NCBI RefSeq assembly: GCF_000283155.1
Contig: NW_004454288.1
Span: 535,908-599,907, forward strand
From: Ceratotherium simum simum
Lineage: Eukaryota; Chordata; Mammalia; Perissodactyla; Rhinocerotidae
DNA length: 64,000 bases
Direction of reading: 5' to 3'
Part shown: one piece after another, positions 43,762 to 54,790 of the stretch
Layout: every line of letters starts with the position of its first letter
Position numbering within the stretch: position 1 is the stretch's first letter
The notes under the pieces: model-generated
What the model was told of the DNA's origin: nothing
The model's input: only the letters and a program-made list of their open reading frames with translations
Databases searched by the model: none
Position numbers and translations under genes: made by a program

Positions 43762-45649
43762 GTATATGTGTGAAGTCAAGATGAGAAAATATTAACAACT
43801 GTTGGATTTGAGTGGAGGGTATATGGCCGTTTGCTGTTCTATCCACTTAACTTTTCTGTATGTATCATGTCAGTTGGATGATAAAAAGGGGGATGTAACA
43901 CTCTGGCTCCTAAGAACAATATTGCTGCCAGCTCTGTTAAGCATTAGTCCCTCAAATCCCTCATTACACGGCCTGTGGACCTCCTAAATTCAAGGGTTAT
44001 TTGGACAGTAGCGGGGCCTGATAGCTTAGGGCTCTAAGAGATCAACTGCAAAGAGAGGTCTCCAAGTGCTGACTGAAATCATCGATAAGTGTCTGAGACA
44101 CAACCACAACTGGCAGCTCAGCCTGCAGAGTTGTCTGGTTTGACCAGCACAGGGTTCTAAAAAACTTAAAACGAGAACGGAAAAGTATTTAGGCAGGGTA
44201 CAAAATTCAAAACATTTATCACCATTCCCATTATTCCTTTTCATCTTTTACTTCACTTACCTGCTAGCCCGTGAAGCCATTTAGTTTGTGACCTCTGATT
44301 TATAAACTATCTAATCTCATTTAGGTACTATCCCTACTCCCTGACTGCACTGAATAAATGAGAAATGCATTCTATGAGGACAAGGGAGGCATATCCAGCA
44401 CTCCTCATTTTTACCATGAAAACTTTAAGTAAATTTCTATGTATGTACTAATTTAAATATCAACTCTACTCCCTTAATTAGCTCTGTTTAGGAAACAAAA
44501 AAGCCAAACGCAAATACAAATAGATAAAAACAAAAGGATTATGTTCCCACAGTTCCGAACTACATGTAGTTCACAACATACAGTTTTCATGTTTCTGGCC
44601 TGTTGCTCATGCCGTTTATACCACCCAGTACACTGTTTTTCATTGATCACTAGGCTAATCTCCAATCTGTAAGATGAAGGTGATACTATCTAATCTATAA
44701 AGCGAGGATTAAATTCGTTAAGAGAGTGTATAGATCACAGTAAGCACTTCCATAAGGGTTAGTCATTATACCATTATTGTTGTTGTTGTTAATAACTCTT
44801 TAGGAGCTGGGACTGACCTAACTGTCTAAGAAGGCTTCCCTGATTCACGGATACCCAATGGTCAACTATGTGGCTAAAGTTTCTATTATTATTCTTAGTA
44901 GCACCTACAAAGATATTTTAATGTAAATATGTGACATATGCTGGTAAGTAGGGATTCACAAATGTTTAAAAAAAAGACAAAACCACAAGTCTAGTTCTTC
45001 TGCAGAATGATTTGCCTTCATCATCTGCATTCTCTAGTTGTTTGGGGATTTAATTTAAGACCTCAGTCAGATTGCCACCCCCTCCTGACTTCCATCTTAA
45101 CCTCCACATTAATGCAGTCCACCTTTGTAAAGTCCTTTTAGAAACAGGCAGGATATTTTTCCCTTCTTAGACTTTTTTAGAAGACTTCTTCCTATGCCCA
45201 CATCTGAGGCCTTCTCTCATCTGAATGAACACCTGTAACACTTTTGGGTTTTATGACCCACAACCATTTTTGGTTTTCTTATATTCCTATTGTTCCCACT
45301 TCAAAAACAGCTTTGTTCTTTCATTTCCCAAACTGAAAAAGCATATTCAACATATACTATTTTCTAAATTTACTATCCTACCTCCCTGTTTTGTTGATTA
45401 CCATATCACCATTGCTTAGCCTCTAGAAGGTAATCAAAGCATTTATTGTATAAATAACCTCTCCTAAAGTTTTAATCAGTTTTTTATTATGCCAATGACT
45501 CATACATCTGCTTCCAATCTGACTTCCCAGATGAACTTCAAACCGACTACTAATTGCTTGACATTAGATGTATTATGTCTAAACCAGATTCTTCTTCCTG
45601 AAAAGTGCAGGTCCTTCTGTACAAGTTTCGGGGAAGATAATCCATTCAG

Positions 45650-45835
45650 TACCTAAATATTAAGCACTTAGCTAGCTGCTTTAACACATCACATAATTTA
45701 ATCCTCAAAGCAACCTTACAGGTTGAGTATTACCACCCACACTTCACAGATTAGGAGAGGGTCAGGGAAGTTAAGTGATTTGGCCAAGCTCACACAGGTG
45801 ATAAGTAGGGGTAAGTATTAACTCAGGATGATAAT
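45650..45835 (+). mobile_element. MIR remnant
   Basis: AATCCTCAAAGCAACCTTAC, CACAGATTAGGAGAGGGTCA then GGGAAGTTAAGTGATTTGGC. Confidence 0.75.
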
Positions 45836-46219
45836 TTAAGTTTGTACCCTTTCCAATAATAATGTGCTGCTCTAATTACCTATGCTAGAAAACTCATACT
45901 TGTGCCCTCTTCCTCTTTACCTATCTCATCTAGTATGTTGCCAAAGCACAGCATGGTTCTTACAAGCATAGCTTTAGAGTCAGATCTTGATGTGAGTCCA
46001 GGCTCTGCTACTGATTAGCTGTGAAATACCATTAAATATTATAAGGTACAGAGTAGTTCCTCGTATATATAAGACAGCATAGAGGTAGAAAGTGAATAAC
46101 TCTACCTAGGACGGTTAGGAAAGGCTGCTCAGACAAGACTCAGACACATGGTGCAATTAAATAATCTGCCCAAGGTCACACACGCTGGTATACGGTGGAC
46201 TGAAGATTTAAAATCCAGG

Positions 46220-46504
46220 GCCGGCCCCGTGGCTTAGCGGTTAAGTGCGTGCGCTCTGCTACTGGCGGCCCGGGTTTGGATCCCGGGCGCACACTGATGC
46301 ATGGCTTCTCCAGCCATGCTGAGGCTGCGTCCCACATACAGCAACTAGAAGGATGTACAACTATGACATACAACTATCTACTGGGGCTTTGGGGAGAAAA
46401 AAGGAGGAGGATTAGCACGGATGTTAGCTCAGGGCTGATCTTCCTCACAAAAAATAAAATAAAATAAAATAAAATAAAAATAAAATAAAATTAAATAAAT
46501 AAAT
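46220..46504 (+). mobile_element. ERE SINE with an (AAAAT)n tail
   Basis: Head GGCCGGCCCCGTGGCTTAGC and one tail unit. Perfect 10-bp target-site duplication AAAATCCAGG at 46210-46219 and 46505-46514. The tail has expanded to a pentanucleotide repeat. Confidence 0.97.
46446..46504 (-). repeat. (TTTTA)n pentanucleotide repeat in gene-sense strand
   Basis: On the plus strand this reads AAAAATAAAATAAAATAAAA and on through about eight AAAAT units, then (AAAT)n. On the transcribed-sense strand it is TTTTA. It is the tail of a SINE in the intron between the polyQ exon and the giant exon. Confidence 0.93.
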
Positions 46505-46633
46505 AAAATCCAGGTCCATTTGGCTCGAGAGATTTTGTTCAGTACCAGTATGCTAGTGTTTTCATGTATGGGAACCTTGATTCTCCTCAATTCTCTAGCT
46601 GGCTTGTGGTAAAAGCTTCAAAACAGTTCGATA

Positions 46634-46859
46634 CGGGCCGGCTCCGTGGCTTAGCGGTTAGGTGCGTGCGCTCTGATGCTGGCGGCCCGGGTTCGGATCC
46701 CGGGCGCGCCCGGAGGCACCGCTTCTCCGTCCAACGTGAGGCCGGGTCCCACGTACAGCAACTAGAAGGATGTGAACCTATGACATACAACTGTCTACTG
46801 GGGCTTTGGGGGGAAAAACTGAATAAATAAAAAAAATCTTTAAAAAAAAAAAAAAAAAA
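46634..46859 (+). mobile_element. ERE SINE, young short form
   Basis: Head CGGGCCGGCTCCGTGGCTTA and an A21 tail. Target-site duplication AAAACAGTTCGATA at 46620-46633 and 46860-46873. Confidence 0.97.
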
Positions 46860-47039
46860 AAAACAGTTCGATAAACAAATGGACAAACCAACCAACCAAC
46901 CATCAGAACCTATCAGAATATGTCAAAACAAACTGGGCTTTGAGAAAACTGTAATCACATACTAGATTTCTGCCACACAATCATTACTGAGCTGAGAAAA
47001 GCCATTCTCTGGCAATAACTGAATGCATGTCCTCTGTTT

Positions 47040-47200
47040 GAATGCAATTTTCATGAATGGCAGTCTTCTTAGGACACAGGTAACTGAGTGATCCTGGGCA
47101 AGTCATCTAACGTCTTGGTGCCTCAGCTGCCTCTACTGAAAAATGGAGATAAGAACAATTTATACCTCACAGGTTGCTGAGTATTAAATGCTTAGCATAT
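47040..47200 (+). mobile_element. MIR remnant
   Basis: GATCCTGGGCAAGTCATCTA, then CTACTGAAAAATGGAGATAA. Confidence 0.85.
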
Positions 47201-47500
47201 AACTCGGGGCTGGGATAGCGTTCAATTTTAGCTATATTTTTATGATCAATTTTAGCTATAAAGCTGCTTATTAAAATAGGGAGAACTTGGAGAGTGATTA
47301 ATCATTTTGAAAGTAGGATGGGCAATTAACTTACAGGAAACATTTTAAGATTCCCCATTCATAACTGCCTGTATAGAATTCTTATTTTGCAACCCATATA
47401 CTGACGAATACAAATACATCACCAAAAAGCCATGAGTTTATAAACTTGCTACACTGCTAATGACGATAGTTGGAGTCTTGTAAGAAATGCCTTCTCTCAC

Positions 47501-47712
47501 CTGACTGGTTTTTGCTGTTCTGCACCTCTCCGTTATTTTGTGGCTGTTCATTTGTTAAAGCACTGCTTTCTGACTGGCTGCTTAACACTTTAACAGCAGA
47601 TCCCAGGTTTGCCGCTATGACAGGAAAATGCTGACCCCTCTTTAGCAGCTGTTTATGTTCCTGGTGGCGAAATCGTGGTGGTACTTCACGAGGATACCGA
47701 GGCAAGGCCTGT

Positions 47713-47745
<33 letters not shown>

Positions 47746-47929
47746 GGCTGCGGCTGCTGCGGCTGCTGCGGCTGCTGCTGCTGTGGCTGCTGCTGTTGTT
47801 GCTGCTGCTGCTGCTGATTGTTGGCTGTGGCTCGCTTGGCATTATTATTAGTGCTGGTTGCTGTGGAAGTGCCGTTATTAGAGTTGGCAGGCTGAGGCTG
47901 GCTTACACTGGGCTTTATCTGTTCTGGCA
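47501..47929 (-). CDS. TNRC6A: TNRC6A polyQ/P exon (local exon 1)
   Basis: This exon has 429 bp, intron phase 1 on both sides, acceptor GGATTAG and donor GTGAGA. It starts inside the valine codon of [12 protein letters not shown] Ser/Asn/Thr-rich stretch follows, then a glutamine-proline tract (Q10-P-Q4-P-Q2-P-Q2-P-Q-P-Q10-P-Q), then [18 protein letters not shown] and a lysine/arginine-bearing segment that ends in KNQS. The polyQ tract gave the gene its name (trinucleotide repeat containing 6A). The start codon exons, which in man carry a lysine-rich N-terminus, were not found between 47930 and 64000 and must lie farther upstream. The frame is open for 22 codons upstream of the acceptor, but the acceptor and the family sequence set the exon start at 47929. 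Confidence 0.96.
47715..47815 (-). repeat. TNRC6A: CAG/CCG/CAA coding repeat (polyglutamine-proline)
   Basis: The gene-sense order is CAG x5, CAA x2, CAG x3, CCA, CAG x4, CCG, CAG x2, CCG, CAG x2, CCG, CAG, CCG, then an uninterrupted CAG x10 at 47744-47715. CAA and CCG codons break the rest of the tract, which usually stabilises such repeats. The pure CAG x10 is the part most likely to vary in length. Confidence 0.95.
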
Positions 47930-48729
47930 CTAATCCCAACAAAAGAAAAGGGGTGGAAAAGATTAGCCAGTAAAGTGTACCTCCATAGTAAGCCATCTAA
48001 ATAAAAAGGCACTAAGAAAAACAATCCTAAAGGAACAGAAGCTTTAAGTGTGTGGGGATATCCTCGTTCATGGGCTCAAGTTTTCTTAGGAGAAATTGCT
48101 GCCAAGAGTCAAATTTTACTTTTGTTGACTACCAATCCAGTAAGTGCATGGAGACCACTGGCCTTCCCTGGCCTGGATGACAGCTCATGCTTGCCATCTC
48201 TTTCCCACATTCTCTGATCAGAGAATAAGCACTGACTATACAACTACAGAACTCACAAAGACTAGAAGAACAAATGTGGCAAATCAAGTTTTGGTAGTCC
48301 TAAAAGAATCCTCAATTCCCTGGTAACTGTTCTTAATCTGCCTCATTTTTAATGTGTTTGGTCCCAGTTCTTCATCTTTGAAAGACAACACAAGAATGAG
48401 GGTAGAAAACAATCTGCCAGTTTCCTTTCAAAAAAGGCAAAGTTAACAATGTTTTTTGTTGTTAAAATGCAAAGTCTGATTCAAATAAGACAAACTCAGA
48501 ATAGGGAAGTAAAGACAAAGATAACAGAATGAAATCTATGAAACTAATCAAAATTGAGGAAATAACTTGGATACCCTATCTTAAACAAGTCTGAGAAAAA
48601 GCCATTTGTCTACTGTATAAACAATATGAAACTATGAATAGTGAATTTCTGAACTCCTAAGAGAGTAAATAAGTAAACAAACTAATGGAAATGCCTTAAA
48701 CCAGTGAAGATATACTCAATCTCTGAAAG

Positions 48730-48960
48730 TACAGAGAGGCAGCATAGTATATGAACTTACGGTACCAGATGGACCCAGGTTTCAATCCCAGCTCTGCCTT
48801 TATTAAGCTTTGTGTCTTTAGGCAAGCTGTATAAACCCTGCCAAGCCAGTGGTCTCCTATGTAAAATGGGGTATAACACCTATACCTTGCAGAGCTAGCC
48901 TAAGGTTACATATGTTAATGTTTACAGATCATCAAACACAAGGCTAAATAAATAGTGGTT
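48730..48960 (+). mobile_element. MIR remnant
   Basis: GGCAGCATAGTATATGAACT, TCAATCCCAGCTCTGCCTTT, then TTAGGCAAGCTGTATAAACC. Confidence 0.8.
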
Positions 48961-50916
48961 ATTTTTTAATGATTGGCACCATACCAGCTTATACTTTTGT
49001 AGCAGTTTAATGTCTCTGTGGGATTTTGATGCATCTTCACAGATGCCACTGTCAGATAAGTGTGACCGGTGAGGAGATTTAGACAAAACTCTGTTCAAGG
49101 GCTAAGAGAGCCCCAGGCCTGAAATTAAAACAGCCCCACTGCTCACTGGCTGGGTTATCTGTGTCCTTCCCCTTATCTATACAGTAGAGTCTTGGTCTAG
49201 TACCCAGCATGATATAAACACTCAGATAACAGAAGCTATTACTGTGCCCCAAATAAAAGAAATATTTATCAAATGCCTTTAATGTATATGACGCTGGAAT
49301 AAAATGTTGGTCACCTGTGTTGTTTCCAAGTCACTCAACTTCCTCTTACACACTCTCTCTCAACTCTAGAGCCTCCCCCGTCACTTAACAATCCAGCCTC
49401 ACTATCGTCTTCTTTCTCTGAACAAATCGTGAGTTTAGTCTATATCACTAACACTAATACTTTTTAATATACGACCTTGGCCTCTTACTTTTTTAAATGC
49501 GACTTTGATTTTTCTAAAGTAATACAAGGAAATTGTAGTTCAGGAGAAATTACACTGAAAAATTACAAACATTCTATTTATTGCTTGTATTCCTTTCCAA
49601 TCTTCTTGAAGATAACTGAGAAAAGCCACTTATTAATAATTTGGGCCAAATGCTTTTAGATCTAATCACTTCACGTATGAAATTCTGTCTCTCAGACAGC
49701 TTAATGCTCCCAGAATGTAGCAATAATGTATATTCCTTTGTTATGAGGAAAATAAGGCATTAGAACATTCTAAAGTACCTCTGAAAACAAAAGAAGATAA
49801 AGCATATGTAACTATGAAATCATAAGGAACATAAAAACTTTAACCCAGCATTTACATGCTTAGTACCGGGCTCAGCATGGTATTCGGCAATTGAACATAA
49901 CCTTAAAGTGATACAGTTACCCACTGCTGTAATACAGGCTTTTTTGCCACTTTATTATTAAAAGGAAATAAAAAGATTATGACAACAATTTAACATCCAA
50001 ACAAGATGCTATATATGCGAGATAGCAACAGGAAAACGTTCTTTTATATTCAAGGAATTAGAAGATAATCTATAGGCAAAAACTGTGAATGATGTACATG
50101 GAGACATGTACAAGAAGTCTAACAACACATCCAAACTGGCTAAGAATTCAGAAGCAGTATTTACGTCTGTCACCCAGTAACCCCATCCCCAACTTCAAAT
50201 TCAAATTGCTGTACTTGTTATCAGTAAAGTGCCATGGGGAAAATAAGGCTGAGATAGGTACTCATTTCTGGGGCCAGAAAACGTCACCAAAACCAGTAAA
50301 AAACATTAAGACAAAGCAATTATTGATTATAAAACTGAATTAAATATCTGAAGTAAAATCTCAGATGTAAACACGGGATGTGGTAGTAAAGAGTAAAAGA
50401 GAGGCTAACAGAGTTAGTAGGTGAAGGGGTAAGGGTAGAGTTGCTGGGTAACAGATATAAATACTGAATGATTTTGGCTATTGTGTATGTATAGTTAAAA
50501 CCTAGGTTAATTATGTCAGTAAATATCCAAACCATTGAAAGGAGAAAAAAATGAAAACAAGAAAACTTGATCCATTTAACAGACATAGAAAATGCAATAA
50601 AAAGAATTATTTCAAAATTGTGGTTAATATGAAATACATAATAAGATGCCAAGCATAAGCCCTAAAATATCTATAGTCACAATAAATGTGACTGGGTTAA
50701 AGTCACTCGTTAATAAAGTCTCTTAAACTGGGTTAAGAAAAGAAAAACAAACTTAAGAATATATTTTGCAAAAATCACTCCTGAAACAAATCAATGTGGA
50801 AAAATTGGGGGAAAAGAGATTGGGGGAAAGAGCATAGAGAAAGATAAACCACCACAAAGTGCTAAGAAAATTTAAACGAAAGCAATATTAATATCAGATT
50901 TAAAAATTTAAGGAGA

Positions 50917-51128
50917 GGGCCGGCCCCGTGGCTTAGCGGTTGAGTGCGTGCGCTCCACTACTGGCGACCCGGGTTCGGACCCCGGGCGTGCACCAACGCA
51001 CCATTTCTCCCGCCATGCTGAGGCCGTGTCCCACATACAGCAACTAGAAGGATGTGCAGCTATGACATACAACTATCTACTGGGGCTTTGGGGGAAAAAA
51101 ATAAATAAAATTATAAAAAAAAAAAAAA
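50917..51128 (+). mobile_element. ERE SINE, young short form, inside an L1
   Basis: Head GGGCCGGCCCCGTGGCTTAG. Perfect 15-bp target-site duplication AAAAATTTAAGGAGA at 50902-50916 and 51129-51143. Confidence 0.98.
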
Positions 51129-51559
51129 AAAAATTTAAGGAGAAAAGCATTATAAAGGACAGGAGATATTTCGTATTGATAAAAGAAACCAACCAAAAAT
51201 ATATAAACAGCTAAAAACCTTTATATACCAAACTCATAGTATCAGAACATGTAAACCAAATGGAAAAACTGGAAGAAAAAAAAAAAAAGCAAAACCATAT
51301 ACCTTGAAAACATAATATAATACCTTTTTTGACAAGTACCCATGAAACAGTCATAAAAAGTACACACACACACAACACTAAAGAAAACGTTAATAAATTC
51401 CAAAAAGTAGAAATAATACAGATGATATTTCTGGATTACAATGCAATCACCCTAGAAACAATAAAACTGCCTTACATAGAATTTGAGTTGAAGAGGAAAT
51501 AAATACCCAAACTGCAGGGATATTAAGAAAATAAGAGTGAAAGCAACACATATACTTTA

Positions 51560-51765
51560 TTTTTTTTTTTTAATAATTTTTTATTTATTTATTTTTCCCC
51601 CAAAGCCCCAGTAGATAGTTGTATGTCATAGCTGCACATCCTTCTAGTTGCTGTATGTGGGACGCGGCAGAGAAGCGGTGCGGCGGTGCGGTACGTGCCG
51701 GGGATCCGAACCCGGGCCGCCAGTAGCGGAGCGCACGCACTTAACCGCTAAGCCACGGGCTGACC
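51560..51765 (-). mobile_element. ERE SINE, young short form, with a small internal deletion
   Basis: Perfect 16-bp target-site duplication CAACACATATACTTTA at 51544-51559 and 51766-51781. The part usually reading GCCTCAGCATGGCCGG (complement) is missing around 51665-51670. Confidence 0.97.
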
Positions 51766-52510
51766 CAACACATATACTTTAAAATATGGCTAAACAAGTG
51801 CTCAAAGAAAAATTCAGTCAATTATTTTCAACAAACAAGAATGAATATAAAGCATCCAACTCAAGTTAAAAAACAAACTTAAGGAGTAGAAGGAATTAGT
51901 AAAGATAAAAGTAGAAATCAACGACTTTAAAAGTAAACCAATAAATCCAAGGCATGGTTTTATGAAAAAAATAAACTGCTAGTTAACCTAATTAAAAATA
52001 TGAAAATGAAAGAAAATAAGATATGATTTTCTGAAATTAAGATATTTCTTTAGGCTCAACTCTATAAATAATTTGAAAAGCTGGAGGAGGGAATGATTTA
52101 ACACTGACCCCAGAAGAGGCGGGGAATATAAATAATTAGCATAGAAGAAAAGGAGAAATTTCTGAAATCACTCATCAAGATCAGATAGTTTCATTCATCA
52201 ATACTACCATACATTTCTTTTTTTTCACTAGCATACCTTTAAGAGACATGTGTCACTAAGTCTGATGATATTTAAACTGCTGTAAAGCCTAAGATGGAAC
52301 ACCAACATAACATTGTTACCGATAAATCAGACAAAATTTTAGTAATACCAAACAATGGGAAAAAAAAGAAGAAATATAAACAGTACTGGGAATAAAGAAA
52401 AAAAAGAGACCTAACTTCAAATGTAGAGATTTTGAAAAGACAAGAAAACACTAAGTACAATTTATACCAATTCATCAGAAAACCCAGCTAAATTGAACAA
52501 TTTCCTAAAA

Positions 52511-52733
52511 CACGAGATGGCAAATCTCTTCTGTCAAGGGCCAGACAGTAAACATTTTAGGCTTTGCAGGCCATAGTCTCTGTTGCAACTACTCAACTCT
52601 GTTGCTGTAGCACAAAAAACAGGCATAGACAACACATAAATGAATGGATGTGACCATGTTCCAACAAAACTTCATATACAAAAATAAGCAGTGGGCCAGA
52701 TTTGGCCTGCAGGCTGCAGTTTTCCAGCCTCTG
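52511..52733. mobile_element. hAT non-autonomous DNA transposon (copy 3 of 3)
   Basis: GGGCCAGACAGTAAACATTT then TAGGCTTTGCAGGCC, ending TTTTCCAGCCTCTG. It lies inside the L1 remnant. Confidence 0.9.
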
Positions 52734-52939
52734 CTCTGCAAAATATAATTTACCAAAGTGAGCTCACAGAAGAGTAGAAGATCCCACAGTATAACAACAG
52801 CAGAAGACATTGAAAAGGTCCTCCAAGATTTACCTCTCTAAAAAGCACCAGGCCCAGATCACTTTATAGGGAGTGCGTATATAAAATCCTCAAGAAACAT
52901 ATAATTCTCTATAAACTGTTTCAGAAAAGAGAAGTACAG

Positions 52940-53170
52940 ATTCAAAAGACTGGCTGAATTCAAATCTTGGCTGTGTAACTTACTAGCTGTATGACCATGG
53001 GCAAGGCACTTAAAGCACTCTGTACCTCTGTTTCCTCATCTGAAAAACAGCAGTAAGTATTAATACCTACACCATGTAGGGTTGTTGTGAGGATTTAACA
53101 AGATAATGGATGTAAAGAACTAAGAATAGTACCTAGTACATGGTTAGTACTCAACAAATGTTAGTGTTTA
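52940..53170 (+). mobile_element. MIR remnant
   Basis: TGACCATGGGCAAGGCACTT, CTGTTTCCTCATCTGAAAAA and TTAGTACTCAACAAATGTTA. Confidence 0.9.
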
Positions 53171-53189
53171 CTATTACCATCTCAGTAAG

Positions 53190-54080
53190 AAAAGGAGGAG
53201 GAATAAAGATGACCCCCAGGTTTCTGGCCTGGACTCTGGGTAGATAGCGGTACCATTCACCAAGATACAAAACAGAAGACAAAAGTTAAGTCTGGGAAGT
53301 GAGAGAGAATGAGTTTAGTTTTTGATGTCATGTTTGTTGTTACTGTAGGACAGCAAGTCTCCAACTTGTTGGTCTCGAGACTTCTTTACACTTTTAAAAA
53401 TTATTGAGAACATCAAAGATCTTTTGTTTATATGGGTTACATCTATAGATATTTACCATATTAGAAATTTAAAGAGAGAATTAAAAAATATTTATTAATT
53501 CATTTAAAAAACAAACCCTTTACATATTAAAAGAAATAATAGATTTTTTTTTTAAATGTCTTTTCCAAAACAAAAAGTTAGTGAGAAGCATGCACACTGC
53601 TTTACATTTTTGCAAATCTCTTTAATAACTGGCTTAACAGAAGGCAAGTGGATTTTCACATCCGCTTCTGCATCCAATTTGTTGTGCTATTCACATTATG
53701 TAGCCTCTAGAACACTCCACTTCATACTCATGAGAGAACAAGACTGAAAACGACAAATAAAAGTCTTGCTATTACTATGAAAATAGTTTTTGACCTTGTG
53801 GATCTCAAGCAAGTTTCAAGCAGCCTCTAAGGGGTTCTCAGACAAACAGTGAAAACCATTGCTATAGGCCATCCACATGTAGAATGCAATTGAATAGAGT
53901 TCAGTAAAAATTTAACTAAAAATATGGATTTAGGATTCAGCATACAGGTAGAAAAAGAACTCATGAGAGTTGTTGAATGAGAAGAAACGGCAAGACCTAA
54001 ACAATAGGTTTAAGAAGGAGATCAGAAGAAGAGAAGTAAAGGCAAGAATAAGTCATAAGGGCCAGAAAGGTAGGAGAGGA
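53190..54080 (-). mobile_element. L2-class LINE remnant split by a hAT element
   Basis: GATGACCCCCAGGTTTCTGG, then CTGGACTCTGGGTAGATAG before the insertion at 53351-53861, and further L2-type complement after it. Confidence 0.65.
53351..53861. mobile_element. hAT-like DNA transposon, about 510 bp
   Basis: Starts CAGCAAGTCTCCAACTTGTT. The inside has TGCAAATCTCTTTAATAACT and TGTAGCCTCTAGAACACTCC, and it ends near AACAGTGAAAACCATTG. Flanked by an 8-bp near-match, CTGTAGGA and CTATAGGC, the usual hAT duplication length. Confidence 0.75.
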
Positions 54081-54109
54081 GTCGTCATTTATTTTAGTAA
54101 ATAGCCTCA

Positions 54110-54790
54110 CTCCCTACTCAAGCAGGGATATCTTCCTCAGATTCTCCCTATCCCTCTAGATCTAGTCAGTCAACAGGTCTAACCGATTATCCCCTTGATA
54201 TAATTCAAATGCATCCTTATATCTCCAACGCTGCTGCTGGGATTTAGGCCCCCATCAATTTACTCTTGCAAAAACCACCTAGTCTCCTTGGCTCAAGTCT
54301 TGATCCCCCCATCATTTTCACCCTCTCCCCAAATCTATCACCTCTCTGCCCCAAGGTATCTAGATCATTAAAGTGCTTCAAAATTAATCTAAAGTCCTTA
54401 GCACGGCCCCTATCTACCACTTTTCCAGATTCATATCCTGCTAGGTCCACATACATTTCCTTCTCTTCCACACCAAATATCTACGATTCTCCAAAAGGCA
54501 TCATACTCTTTCATGATATTCCTTTTGCCTAAAATGCCTTGATACCTTTCTTGCAAATCCTTCTGTGCATCTTTCCTAGGAAACAATTAATCACTCTCCC
54601 TTCCAGATTCAGCTAATCTTAGAAGCATTTTATGACAATCAACTTCCCCTCCACTCCCATAAAACTCTTATGCATCCCTTACATTGCATGTGCTCTTTAA
54701 GGGCTGGTTTCTTATTTCTCCTTCCCTTTATTACTGGCATGTCCAGCACCAAGCACAGCAAATGCTCAAGAACAACTGGTTGAATTAACA
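54110..54790 (+). mobile_element. L2-class LINE remnant
   Basis: CAGCACCAAGCACAGCAAAT, then GCTCAAGAACAACTGGTTG, a degraded L2 terminus. Pyrimidine-rich L2-type sequence lies upstream. Confidence 0.55.

Larger units (their letters stand above)
35899..47500 (-). other. TNRC6A: 11.6 kb intron between the polyQ exon and the giant exon
   Basis: Six SINEs, an L1 remnant, DNA transposons, L2 and MIR, the assembly gap, the G-rich tract and the TTTTA repeat. I see nothing in 36917-37819, 43121-43716 and 43762-45649, apart from a short (TTG)n near 44778. Confidence 0.8.
841..47929 (-). other. TNRC6A: TNRC6A gene, internal part (17 coding exons, partial at both ends)
   Basis: TNRC6A is the GW182 scaffold of the miRNA-induced silencing complex. 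It binds Argonaute through tryptophans in GW repeats and recruits PABPC1 and the CCR4-NOT and PAN2-PAN3 deadenylases in cytoplasmic P-bodies. The 17 exons read head to tail on the minus strand as one open frame of about 1,639 residues. The human protein is about 1,960 residues, so roughly 55 N-terminal and 265 C-terminal residues lie outside. Recognition rests on the polyQ/P segment, the GW-repeat exon, the Q-rich segment and the PAM2 region, which follow human TNRC6A as I remember it almost residue for residue. TNRC6B and TNRC6C fit much less well. Every junction has AG/GT sites and compatible phase. There are no frameshifts or internal stops, so this is the functional gene and not a processed copy. 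Confidence 0.98.
50380..52935 (+). mobile_element. Old L1 remnant (ORF2 part) carrying three later insertions
   Basis: AATAAATGTGACTGGGTTAA, AAATCCAAGGCATGGTTTTA and AAAGCACCAGGCCCAGATCA follow each other in the order of L1 ORF2 from endonuclease toward reverse transcriptase. Frames are broken. It is interrupted by SINEs at 50917 and 51560 and by a hAT element at 52511. Antisense to TNRC6A. Confidence 0.8.

Noticed and set aside
47655..47933. Plus-strand leucine-rich frame of 92 codons.
   Set aside because: It is the antisense reading of the CAG repeat (CTG codes leucine).
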